Positions 1 to 7,765 of a stretch of 41,261 nt of DNA are shown here, one piece after another (the stretch's first letter is position 1; each line of letters opens with the position of its first letter). The stretch spans positions 1-41,261 of the forward strand of contig JAGVAD010000036.1 of assembly GCA_020060465.1 (NCBI GenBank). The letters run 5' to 3'. The notes under the pieces were generated by a model. It searched no databases. It was not told the DNA's origin and saw only the letters and a program-made list of their open reading frames with translations. The stretch is from Anaerolineales bacterium. GTDB taxonomy: Bacteria; Chloroflexota; Anaerolineae; Anaerolineales; UBA4823. A program made the position numbers and the translations under genes.

Positions 1-1658
1 CCCACCCCTTGCCGCCTCAGCCACCTCGCCAGCCGGTTCGTCCGCTCATCCAGCTCGCCGTAGCTCAGCCGCCGCTCTCCGTATCTCACCGCCGCCTGCC
101 CCCGGTAACGCTCCGCCACCTCCCCGAATAGCTCCGCCACCGTCTTCTCCCGCGGATATTGCACCTCCACCACGCGATAAGACTCGATCAATCGGCAACG
201 TTCTTGTGGAGAGAGCAAAGATAGCCTATCCAGGGTTGTATTGGGCGCGCGAACAACCTGCTGAAGCAGGGTCAAATACTGCTCAGCCAGGCGCTGGATG
301 GCAAGAGAATGAAAAGCGTCATAACGATAGACCCAAACACATCTCAAACCGTCCAAACTCGTCAGGATCTCCAGGCTGAGATCATAGAAGCTGGCGCTGG
401 TATCTACAGGATAAGGCTGCACATCAAGGCCAGGGAAACTCGGCTGGTGTGCAGGAAAATTCTCGAAGTTGAACAAGATGCGCAACGGCGAGCGGGTTTG
501 ATCGCGGTGCAAATTCACCGCGCGCGCCAGTTCCACGAAGGGCAGCTCCTGGTGCTCGTATGCCTCCAGGGCAGCCTGGCGCGCCCGCTCCAGAAGCTCC
601 AAAAATGTCAGACGTCCTTTCAACTCACAACGCAGGGGCAGAATGTTGGCAAACAGGCCAATTAAGCCTTCGGTTTCTGTGCGAACACGCCCGGAAGCCA
701 ACAAACCGATTAATAGATCTTCTTGACTGGAATGACGATATAGCAAGGTCAGGAATGCAGCTAAAAGTGTCATGGGGAGAGTGGCGTGATTGTCGTTTGC
801 CAGCGATTGCAAACCGTTGATCAAATCCACGGGTAAATTAGAGATATAGCTACTGGCCTCTCCATCCAATGCCGAAGAAGTCGCTGAATCGGCCGGCAGT
901 TGCAAGGCAGCAGGCGCCTGCGCCAGGCGGGCTTTCCAATAGTTCAAATCCGCTTGCAATGCGCCAGAGCTCAGGCGTTGACGCTGCCAGGCAGCAAAAT
1001 CAGCATATTGGATGGGTAGGTCTGGCAATTGGGCGGGTAAGCCAGCGATAAAAGCGGTATACAGCGCAGCCAAATCACTTAACAAGACCCCCTCCGACCA
1101 GGCATCAAAAACCAGATGATGGAAGGTCAGCACCAAAATATGGTCATACTCCGACAAACGCAACAATCGAGCCCGCATCAGTGGACCACATTCTAGATCA
1201 AACGCTTGTCGCGCTTCTTGATCCGTCAGGCGGCGAGCCTGCGTCTCGCGCTCTTGCTGAGGCAGGGTGGATAAATCCTCAACCGGCAACTGAAAAACAC
1301 CCATCGCAGCAATGCGCTGTTGTGGGCGCCCATCTTGGAGATAGAATTGCGCCCGCAGCGCTTCATGTCGCTCTAAAAGGCGCGCCAGCGCCCGCTCCAT
1401 CGCCTGGCAATCGAGCGCGCCATGCAAGCGCCAACCCACTGGTCTGTTAGCCGCCAGCTCGTCTGGCTGAAGCTGGGTCATTAGCCATATCCCCTCCTGC
1501 AAAACCGACAGCGGCGCCTGATTGAGGTCGGCGCGTCGCGGGATCGCTGGTTGGGGAACAGGAGAATGCAACGCCTGATCGAGGCGTTTTTGAAGTAAAG
1601 TCTGCTTAGCCGCGGAAAGTTGATGGCGGCGATCAGGGGATTGGTTCGCTTGGCTCAT
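1..1658 (-). CDS. Nonribosomal peptide synthetase, condensation domain and start of adenylation domain (partial at window edge)
   Basis: The frame is open from an ATG at 1658 to the left edge, giving 552 residues without a stop. Residues of about 30-480 form a condensation domain: the catalytic motif HHLVFDAWS begins at His180, and later blocks such as LLIGLLASGR, GLFANILPLR and HQELPFVELA fit the family. From about residue 507 (VAELFGEVAERYRGQ, then ERRLSYGELDERTNRLA) an adenylation domain begins and is cut off. The protein should condense a carrier-bound donor with its own activated amino acid. The start is supported by AGAGGA six bases upstream. The gene overlaps the end of the upstream adenylation-carrier gene by 26 bp, so the two are surely co-transcribed. 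Codon use changes sharply near the C/A boundary (see findings). The product is unknown. Confidence 0.93.
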   Translation of the reverse strand, partial: MSQANQSPDRRHQLSAAKQTLLQKRLDQALHSPVPQPAIPRRADLNQAPLSVLQEGIWLMTQLQPDELAANRPVGWRLHGALDCQAMERALARLLERHEALRAQFYLQDGRPQQRIAAMGVFQLPVEDLSTLPQQERETQARRLTDQEARQAFDLECGPLMRARLLRLSEYDHILVLTFHHLVFDAWSEGVLLSDLAALYTAFIAGLPAQLPDLPIQYADFAAWQRQRLSSGALQADLNYWKARLAQAPAALQLPADSATSSALDGEASSYISNLPVDLINGLQSLANDNHATLPMTLLAAFLTLLYRHSSQEDLLIGLLASGRVRTETEGLIGLFANILPLRCELKGRLTFLELLERARQAALEAYEHQELPFVELARAVNLHRDQTRSPLRILFNFENFPAHQPSFPGLDVQPYPVDTSASFYDLSLEILTSLDGLRCVWVYRYDAFHSLAIQRLAEQYLTLLQQVVRAPNTTLDRLSLLSPQERCRLIESYRVVEVQYPREKTVAELFGEVAERYRGQAAVRYGERRLSYGELDERTNRLARWLRRQGV

Positions 1659-3483
1659 CCGCCATCCTCTCAGCCTCTTGTTCGCTGAGCGCCTCCAGTT
1701 CATCCAATAGCAGATTCTCAATCAGAGCGGCCTGTTCAGCGATGGTTGGCTCACGGAAGATGCTGCCCAACGGCAGTTCAATCTGAAACGCCTGACGGAT
1801 GCGGGCAATTAACTGAACCGCGGTGAGCGAATCGCCGCCGCAGGCAAAGAAATTGTCCCAAACACTGATCGTGTCGAGTCGCAACGTCTCCTGCCAAAGC
1901 CTGGCCAGCGCCCGTTCGATGTCATTACGCGGCATCTGGAAGGCGGCTTTCATGTAAGGCGCCAGTATGTCCGCCAAACCAATGCGCTGCAACTTCCCTG
2001 TAGGACCCTTGGGGATTTGATCCAGAATTAATACCTGAGAAGGTACTTTATGCGTCGCCAGTCGCTGCAAAACAAATTGGCGTAATTCTCTGGGCGTGAC
2101 GTTCGCTCCTGGGTGCAGGACGACCGCCGTTGACACGTCCTCGCCCAACGAAGCATGTCGCACAGCAAAGGTCACCGCCTGAGCGACCGCCGGATGCTCC
2201 AGAAAAGCCTCATCCACCTCACGCGGCGCAATCTTCTCACCGCCGCGGTTGATCATTTCCTTCAGACGGCCAGTAATGTATAGATATCCATCCTCGTCAA
2301 AGTAGCCTTCGTCGCCAGTGCGGAACCAGCCATCCACGAAGGCGTTCTGGTTCGCAACCGGATTATTGTGATAGCCCCCCATGACATTGGGACCGCGGAT
2401 GACGATCTCACCACGCGCCCCGGCAGGCAACAATTTTCCATGATCATCCATGATCGCTATCTGTGGACCGGCTGGCAGGCCCACCGAGCCGGGTTTACGC
2501 GGCTGCGGCGGTAGCGGGTTGGATGCCATTTGATGAGCGGCTTCGGTCATGCCATAGGCTTCAATCAATGGCACATTGAAAACGCGCTCCAGTTCAGCCA
2601 TTACACTGGGAGGCATAGACGCTGATGAAGAACGAATGAAGCGCAACAGGTTGGAGGCGATCATCTCACGATGCGCTGGCGCTTGCGCCAGGATCGCCTG
2701 ATGCATCGTAGGCACTGCCGTGTACCAGGTTGGGTGCGCCAGTTGCATCCACTCAAAGAAATGCACGGCGTCAAAACCAGGAGAGCAAAAGACACTGCCA
2801 CCCGCCGCCAACGATGCGAGTAGCGCAGCGATGAGCCCGTGGATGTGAAACAGGGGCATGACGTTCAAACAGCGGTCCTCGCAGGTCAAAGCCAGGGTTT
2901 GTCGAACGTGATGGGCTGAGGCGCAAATATTGGCTTGCGTGAGAGGCGTCATCTTGGGGCGCGAGGTGGTGCCGGAGGTGTGCAACACCAGGGCGACATC
3001 GCTGGGATCAGCAACACCGGGTTCGGTGGATAGGCGCTGTGGCAAGCCGCGCATCGTGAACAGCCCAGCCGCTTCTGGAGATGGCGTCAGTTCGATTAAC
3101 CCAATGCCGCGCGCCCGAGCCACAGCCCTCGCCGGAGTTTCCCAATCCGCCAACGTCATCAGGGCTTTAGCTTCCAGATCCGACAAATAAAAATCAAATT
3201 CTTCGGCGGTAAAAGCCGGGTTGAGAGGCGCGCATGCGCAGCCGGTCGCAACCGATACAAAAGCCGTCGCCATCAGAGGGCCATTCGGCAACACCAGAGC
3301 CAGGCGGTCGCCGCGGCCGATCCCCAGGCAATTAAGACTGGTGACAACTTCTACCACCTGTTGATATAAACGCTGGTAAGTCAAAGGCGGATATTGCAGT
3401 CCAACAATAGCGACGGCAGAGCCAAAACGCGCGGCGCGTACGGCGAGCAGATCATCCAGACAGGTCTCCTGATCCAATTGCAT
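1633..3483 (-). CDS. Stand-alone adenylation (acyl/aryl-CoA-ligase-like) plus peptidyl carrier protein; NRPS loading module
   Basis: This AMP-forming ligase is fused to a carrier domain, about 616 residues. Visible adenylation motifs are HTSGTTSRPK near residue 170, AYGMTEAAHQMASNP, GWFRTGDEGYFDEDGYLY, GRLKEMINRGGEKIAP, and PKGPTGKLQ with the A10 lysine. A carrier domain follows, with the phosphopantetheine serine in FACGGDSLTAVQL near residue 555. There is no condensation domain, which fits a loading module feeding the C-A protein encoded immediately downstream. The core (PLFHIHGLIAALLASLAAGG) resembles acyl-CoA/oxalyl-CoA ligases more than amino-acid A domains, so the starter may be a carboxylic acid rather than an amino acid (inference). 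Two starts are possible: ATG 3489 directly abuts GGAGAG, whereas ATG 3483 lies six bases from it and is preferred. Confidence 0.9.
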   Translation of the reverse strand: MQLDQETCLDDLLAVRAARFGSAVAIVGLQYPPLTYQRLYQQVVEVVTSLNCLGIGRGDRLALVLPNGPLMATAFVSVATGCACAPLNPAFTAEEFDFYLSDLEAKALMTLADWETPARAVARARGIGLIELTPSPEAAGLFTMRGLPQRLSTEPGVADPSDVALVLHTSGTTSRPKMTPLTQANICASAHHVRQTLALTCEDRCLNVMPLFHIHGLIAALLASLAAGGSVFCSPGFDAVHFFEWMQLAHPTWYTAVPTMHQAILAQAPAHREMIASNLLRFIRSSSASMPPSVMAELERVFNVPLIEAYGMTEAAHQMASNPLPPQPRKPGSVGLPAGPQIAIMDDHGKLLPAGARGEIVIRGPNVMGGYHNNPVANQNAFVDGWFRTGDEGYFDEDGYLYITGRLKEMINRGGEKIAPREVDEAFLEHPAVAQAVTFAVRHASLGEDVSTAVVLHPGANVTPRELRQFVLQRLATHKVPSQVLILDQIPKGPTGKLQRIGLADILAPYMKAAFQMPRNDIERALARLWQETLRLDTISVWDNFFACGGDSLTAVQLIARIRQAFQIELPLGSIFREPTIAEQAALIENLLLDELEALSEQEAERMADEPSEPIP

Positions 3484-3514
3484 GAACATCTCTCCGGGTG
3501 CGGGTTTGCAGAGA

Positions 3515-3542
3515 ATTATACCGTAGAGATGGGCGCGGCCAA
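3515..3542 (-). promoter_or_regulatory. Putative sigma-70 promoter of the NRPS operon
   Basis: On the minus strand TTGGCC (3542-3537), 16 bp, then a perfect TATAAT (3520-3515). The predicted RNA start lies about 25 nt upstream of the adenylation-carrier gene. Sequence match only. Confidence 0.6.
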
Positions 3543-3678
3543 ACCATCTGCTTGATGAACCGTATGCAGCTCAGCCGTTCGTCGGCGAAGCGATAAAACA
3601 AGAACGACCGATGTTCATCAACCAAACTTATTCGAAACGAAAGATCAATGTATTACCAAAGCAGCGATCACATCATAA

Positions 3679-3707
3679 TTGACGATTAACCGTTTTAATA
3701 TTATGAT
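3679..3707 (+). promoter_or_regulatory. Strong sigma-70 promoter of rnpB
   Basis: TTGACG (3679-3684), 17 bp, TATGAT (3702-3707). The expected start near 3714 falls a base or two before the predicted P1 helix of RNase P RNA. Confidence 0.8.
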
Positions 3708-3715
3708 AATCTCAC

Positions 3716-4134
3716 CAGGTCGGTCGGGCGATCGCTGCTCGGCGGCGCAAGTCGGCGATGCAGAGGAAAGTCCGCACTCCATAGGGCGCGGCGCCGGGTA
3801 ACACCCGGGGCGGGGCGACCCGCCGGACAGGGCCACAGAAAAAAACCGCCTGCGCCTTCTTCGGGAGGCTGCAGGTGAGGGTGAAAAGGCGGTGTAAGAG
3901 ACCACCGGCGCGCCTGGCAACAGGCGCGGCCAGGCAACCCCCGCCGGGAGCAAGGCCAAGCAGGCGCGTGAGAAGTAATTCCGGGAGGCGGCCCGTCTCC
4001 CTGGCTTGCAGGCAACTGCAGGCCTGAAGCGCCGGGTAGGCCGCTAGAGCCGGATGGAGACATCCGGTCGAGAGAGATGATCGCCGGAACGGGTGCAAAC
4101 TCGTTCTACAGAATGCGGCTTATAGACCGGCCTG
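3716..4134 (+). ncRNA. rnpB: RNase P RNA, bacterial type A
   Basis: This is the catalytic RNA of RNase P, which matures tRNA 5' ends. The signature GAGGAAAGTCCGCACTCC sits at 3763-3780, followed by GGTAACACCCGGGG, GGACAGGGCCACAGAAA, and near the end ACAGAATGCGGCTTATAG, which forms the other half of P4. The ends were set by the P1 helix: CAGGTCGGTC (3716-3725) pairs with GACCGGCCTG (4125-4134) with one G-U pair. About 419 nt, normal for type A with extended P12-type arms. A strong promoter precedes it. I see no clear intrinsic terminator after it. Several open frames cross this region on both strands and are not genes. Confidence 0.96.
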
Positions 4135-4224
4135 GATATATAGCTAATCTTGACACTGAAATCATTTACAACCAGCAATTTCAGCGCAGGCCCCGACGGA
4201 TCCGACGAACGCTTAAAGCAACAA

Positions 4225-4803
4225 ATGCCTATGGAATCAACGCCGCTGCCCGCCAACTACCCTGCGGAGTATATTGAAGAAGCGATGCTCAAAGATGGGC
4301 GGCGTGTGACCCTGCGTCCCATCCGACCAGATGATGCGCCACGACTGCAAGAGGGCTTTACCCGTCTCTCGCCTGAAACGATCTACATGCGCTTCTTCGA
4401 AGCTGCGAGCGCGTTGAGTGATGAACAAGCACGCGAGCTTGCTACGGTGGATTATCAACAGCGCATGGCGTTTGTAGGGTCAGTGCAAGAAGAGGGGCAG
4501 GAACGGTTAGTCGCTGTAGCTCGCTATTCTATCACGCCGCAGCGTGAGCCGGTGATTGCTGAAGCGGCAATCGTGGTGCGCGACGATTATCAAGGGCAAG
4601 GTCTGGGCAAACAGGCGATGAAACTGCTCGTTCGCTATGCCCGCACGCAAGGGGTCATGGGCCTATACGCCACGGTGCATACTGCTAATGCGCGTATCCT
4701 CAACTTCATTCGTTCTAGCGGATTGCCTTTCCAGCGCAAGATGTTAGAACCAGGCGTTTGGGAAATCACTCTTTGGTTCGAGCCACCAGTGGACTTGTTG
4801 TAA
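4225..4803 (+). CDS. GNAT-family N-acetyltransferase
   Basis: A single GNAT domain. It starts with the DGRRVTLRPIRPDDAPRL and YMRFFEAAS blocks typical of the acetyltransferase domain found C-terminal in protein lysine acetyltransferases (Pat/AcuA-like). The acetyl-CoA loop is VRDDYQGQGLGKQAMKLL (Q/RxxGxG/A motif), followed by the helix ARTQGVMGLYATVHTANARI. It transfers an acetyl group from acetyl-CoA to an unknown amine; a protein lysine is plausible. The ATG at 4225 is chosen. A TTG at 4150 would add 25 residues without family character, and that TTG is itself part of a TTGACA hexamer. Ribosome-binding sites are weak at both. The gene stands alone, downstream of rnpB. Confidence 0.85.
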   Translation: MPMESTPLPANYPAEYIEEAMLKDGRRVTLRPIRPDDAPRLQEGFTRLSPETIYMRFFEAASALSDEQARELATVDYQQRMAFVGSVQEEGQERLVAVARYSITPQREPVIAEAAIVVRDDYQGQGLGKQAMKLLVRYARTQGVMGLYATVHTANARILNFIRSSGLPFQRKMLEPGVWEITLWFEPPVDLL

Positions 4804-4815
4804 CAGCCGCGGGGA

Positions 4816-4932
4816 TTATTGTTCTAGCCAGTTTCCTGCGCCGAAATACGCCCCAACCATGGTGATGGTGATCATCACAAGAGCAGCCAGAAAGTAGTCG
4901 ACGCTTGCGCCGGAAAGACTCAACAGGGTCAT
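4816..4932 (-). CDS. Possible 38-residue single-pass membrane peptide
   Basis: ATG at 4932 to TAA at 4816. The peptide has one hydrophobic stretch (VDYFLAALVMITITMVGAYF) and a charged tail ending NWLEQ. It lies between the convergent GNAT and lipoprotein genes, on the lipoprotein strand and about 90 bp downstream of its stop. No clear Shine-Dalgarno precedes the ATG, and the in-frame sequence upstream does not look coding. It may be a real small protein, translated from the lipoprotein transcript, or chance. I recognise no family. Confidence 0.3.
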   Translation of the reverse strand: MTLLSLSGASVDYFLAALVMITITMVGAYFGAGNWLEQ

Positions 4933-5022
4933 GGAGATACAGACGATAGACCCATACGCTCTGGAAAGCCCAGCGCCGCGGCGCAAAGGCGTTCCAGAGC
5001 AGTATCATCTGTTTCTTTCCAA

Positions 5023-6138
5023 CTACGGGCGTTGTGGGTTGGGCAATCCGCCGCCTGGGCGTTGTCCCCCACCAGGCTGTGGCAGCCCACCAGGCTGAGA
5101 TAGACCAGAGGGGCGGGTGCCAAGCGAAGTCTCAAAATCACCCAATCCGCGCCTAGCAGAGGGGAGTTGGCCGCGGGCAAGCTGATGGGTGATCTCATTC
5201 AACTTACCTGATAAACCCTGCATCTTGCCGCCGCCGTGCGCCTGGAAACCGGCGCCAACGTTCGCCCCAAGCTGAGCGATCTGCATCAGTTCATCGCGGC
5301 TAAGCTTATTATCACCTAATGCGCCGCGCGCCTGATCCACGAAAGAGAACGCCTCTCGTATGGTGGATTGCAAATCAGCGGGGATATTGTTCGGCTTAAT
5401 CTGCATCACCTGGTTCAAGCGGTCCTCTCGACCGACCTGGGCTTGTTGCAAGAACAAAGTTGCACGGTTGACTGCCTCTAACGCTGTCTCCGAGGCAACC
5501 AGCGCCGCCTCAGCCAACTGATCTATAGTCTCTTGTGCCAATTCCTGGCCTTGCTGCAATGCCGCGTTAATCTCCTGCAAGGTAGCGTTGAGAGAGTCTA
5601 TACTTGTCGACATTGCCGCCAGTTCCTGCTCCAATTGTGAGAGCTCATCCAGCACTTCTATCGCCAGATCGCCATATACCTGGTAATAAACCTCAAGTAA
5701 TTCTTCAGCATAAGCGATAGCTTGGTCAGCGCCGTACACATATACTTCTACTGTATCCACCTCCTCACTAGAGAGGCTTTCATCTGCTGTGGCTTGAGTG
5801 GTCGCTGTAGTCGCCTGGGTGGTTGCGGCGACCGCCTGGTTGACCGCCTCATTGATCATCGCTTCTAACTCCTCTTCGCTCAACGTGTAGGCGTCTGGCG
5901 TTGGGATGGGTGTAGCGGTAGGCGGCAGTGCTCCTACCGTGGCTGTAACCGCCGAGACCACGGTAGCTTGTACGTTACTCTGAGCCTGAGCTGTGGCGGC
6001 GACCGCCGCGTTCACCGTCGCCTGGGTATTTGGCGTTGTCGAGGATCGAGGCTGGGCAGTGGGAGCGCCCTGCCCACAAGCCAGTGAAAGAAGCACCAGC
6101 AGAGCAGTCAAAAGAAAAGGAATAGTTTTGTGATTCAT
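5023..6138 (-). CDS. Secreted lipoprotein with long helical region and Gly/Pro/Gln-rich tail
   Basis: 371 residues. A lipoprotein signal peptide ends in LLSLAC with the acylated Cys at 21. A Thr/Ala/Pro linker follows (to about residue 80, including TATPIPTPDAYTL), then a long acidic helical segment (about 130-260) with repeated Ala/Gln/Glu that probably forms coiled coil. Near residue 300 is a segment reading LGDNKLSRDELMQIA, which resembles an EF-hand-like loop. The tail is rich in Gly, Pro, Gln and Arg. It is expected on the outside of the cytoplasmic membrane. The start is firm: AAGGAG lies eight bases before ATG 6138. I do not recognise a named family and assign no function. Confidence 0.85.
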   Translation of the reverse strand: MNHKTIPFLLTALLVLLSLACGQGAPTAQPRSSTTPNTQATVNAAVAATAQAQSNVQATVVSAVTATVGALPPTATPIPTPDAYTLSEEELEAMINEAVNQAVAATTQATTATTQATADESLSSEEVDTVEVYVYGADQAIAYAEELLEVYYQVYGDLAIEVLDELSQLEQELAAMSTSIDSLNATLQEINAALQQGQELAQETIDQLAEAALVASETALEAVNRATLFLQQAQVGREDRLNQVMQIKPNNIPADLQSTIREAFSFVDQARGALGDNKLSRDELMQIAQLGANVGAGFQAHGGGKMQGLSGKLNEITHQLARGQLPSARRGLGDFETSLGTRPSGLSQPGGLPQPGGGQRPGGGLPNPQRP

Positions 6139-6210
6139 CGTTGTTTCTCCTTGTTATTGTAAAGTTAGACCGAATACCAATAGCAAAACTCGAAATAAAA
6201 CAGCGACGCC

Positions 6211-7428
6211 TTAATAAACTCGCCGGCTTAAGATCACCGGCAGACCGTTTTTCGACCTCAAACTGAGTGAAGCCTGGGGAATAACTCCGCGCCCGCCAAT
6301 TAGGATTGCCGTCCAATGTCGCGCCAGCGTTGCTATCGCCATCCTACCTGCCAGCCAGGCAAGACGCATCATTATAGGGGCGCACCTATCACCGCCGAAG
6401 GGGAAATATGCTCCATCGAGTTGATCCAATTGAGACGCATGTTCCCAACGGTGAAGATCAAAACGCTGGGCATCGGGGTAAAAGCGTACATCGCGTTGCA
6501 CCACCCATGGACTGGCAACCACTCTCGCGCCGCGTTCGAGACAATAATTGCCCAAATGAATTTCATCGTTCACCTCTCGATTGATTGCCCACACTGGCGG
6601 ATAGCAGCGCAAACTTTCGCGCAACACCTGACCAATCAGAGAGATGTAATTTAGATCAGTGTTGGTGAGAGGGAGGTTACCCGCAACCTGATCCACCTGG
6701 CTTTGCAAAGCAAACTGGATATCGGACTGCTGCGCCAAAGCCACACTACTCCAGGTTAACACGCTGGTCAAGATGTCGCTCGCAATCAAGATGCATACTG
6801 AACATTGGTCTGCAGCAGTTCGACCACACGATCGAAGCAAATCTTTGAGCTGCGTGTCGAACATAGCGATCGCTCGCCGAACGGGGCGGATTTCAATCCA
6901 GTTGTGGTGGGTCGAAAATAACCCAAGCGGCGCAGTCAGGGTCAGACGATACATTGCCTGCACAATATCTTCGACCAGAACCGGCGAGTGGGTGGAGAAC
7001 GACGCCTGTAAAACAACCGCAGCCGAAAAACGCATCCAGGCGCGCTGCAGGTCAAACGACCATCCTGTCGGCAAAGAGGAGATCACATCCTCAGCCAACG
7101 TAGCAATTTGCGCCTCAACAGTGTCTATGTGCTGGGACAGGGCGCACCCTGCCTGCCCATTGTGCTGAGTGAACCCTGGGCAATCGTCAGATGTCGTCCG
7201 TTCAGAGTCGAGCAACGCCGCCTGAATGAAGTCAGGGTGATTTAACAGGTATAACGTAAGCCTGCCCCAGCGCAGATGAACAATATCACCGTAATCACGC
7301 GCCATCGAAGACAGAAATTCCAGAGGGTTGCGGTTGTAGCGCCAACGCAGCGCGGCGGAAAAAACACCCCCCTTCGGACCAGGCGGTTGCGGCAGCAAAA
7401 CATCGGGCGAAGTAACAGCGTTCATCAT
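6211..7428 (-). CDS. Cytochrome P450 homologue with altered heme-ligand loop
   Basis: 405 residues, somewhat shorter than the usual 440-460. P450 features are the proline-rich start (PQPPGPKGG), the K-helix ESLRCYPPVWAINREV (ExxR), the downstream RDVRFYPDAQRFDLHRW, and the heme loop region beginning YFPFGGD. The family consensus is FGxGxRxCxG. Here the loop reads FGGDRCAPIM, so Cys349 sits where the Arg normally is and the thiolate position (351) is Pro. The I-helix lacks the AGxxTT motif (it reads LIASDILTSVLTWSS) and the C-helix WxxxR is not evident. Either a catalytically dead or repurposed homologue, or one using a shifted Cys. No Shine-Dalgarno is seen before ATG 7428 or 7425. Confidence 0.85.
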   Translation of the reverse strand: MMNAVTSPDVLLPQPPGPKGGVFSAALRWRYNRNPLEFLSSMARDYGDIVHLRWGRLTLYLLNHPDFIQAALLDSERTTSDDCPGFTQHNGQAGCALSQHIDTVEAQIATLAEDVISSLPTGWSFDLQRAWMRFSAAVVLQASFSTHSPVLVEDIVQAMYRLTLTAPLGLFSTHHNWIEIRPVRRAIAMFDTQLKDLLRSCGRTAADQCSVCILIASDILTSVLTWSSVALAQQSDIQFALQSQVDQVAGNLPLTNTDLNYISLIGQVLRESLRCYPPVWAINREVNDEIHLGNYCLERGARVVASPWVVQRDVRFYPDAQRFDLHRWEHASQLDQLDGAYFPFGGDRCAPIMMRLAWLAGRMAIATLARHWTAILIGGRGVIPQASLSLRSKNGLPVILSRRVY

Positions 7429-7550
7429 GCATTAAGAATAGCAATAAAGCACAACCAGCGCATCCCGCGGTGGTAGGGTTATTCATCCCTTCTTTCGTAG
7501 GAGCGACGTCTAGATGAGGGAGCGCTTAAATGTTGTTATCCGCCGCGATG

Positions 7551-7658
7551 GCAGTGACTGGAAGTCGCCGCTTGAAGGTACATAAAGTCGGCTACGCCGA
7601 CTCCTAGCCTGCTTCAAGCAGGCTTCATAACCTGAGGCGTCGGTTTTCAACCGATGCC
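7551..7658. repeat. Array of four consecutive hairpins; dispersed palindromic repeat
   Basis: Four inverted repeats follow each other in this 337-bp gene-free stretch: GCAGTGACT/AGTCGCCGC (7551-7571, one mismatch, one G-U), AGTCGGC/GCCGACT (7586-7602), AGCCTGCTT/AAGCAGGCT (7606-7624), and GGCGTCGGTT/AACCGATGCC (7636-7658, one G-U). The last two recur, with compensated changes, at 13261-13312. They resemble REP-like dispersed palindromes. The rest of 7429-7765 shows only a possible promoter at 7708-7737. Confidence 0.75.
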
Positions 7659-7707
7659 GGGGCGAGCACAACCAACAACTTTTTAGTTCACCCCTAGATG
7701 ACTTCAT

Positions 7708-7737
7708 ACTTATCCTGTAATGGGTATGGAGTATAAT
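7708..7737 (+). promoter_or_regulatory. Possible promoter of the TGA-interrupted Cys-rich gene
   Basis: ATGACT (7708-7713), 18 bp, perfect TATAAT (7732-7737), about 29 bp upstream of the GTG at 7766. The -35 is weak. Confidence 0.45.
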
Positions 7738-7765
7738 TCGGCAAATTCACTTCAGAAGCATCGGC

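Noticed and set aside
309-1450. Plus-strand open frames
   Set aside because: Shadows of the minus-strand NRPS gene, which has clear condensation motifs.
4150-4178. Perfect TTGACA upstream of the GNAT gene as a promoter
   Set aside because: The best -10 at usable spacing is AGCAAT, too weak to call.
3645-4277. Several overlapping open frames on both strands
   Set aside because: They lie within or beside RNase P RNA, whose conserved elements explain the sequence.
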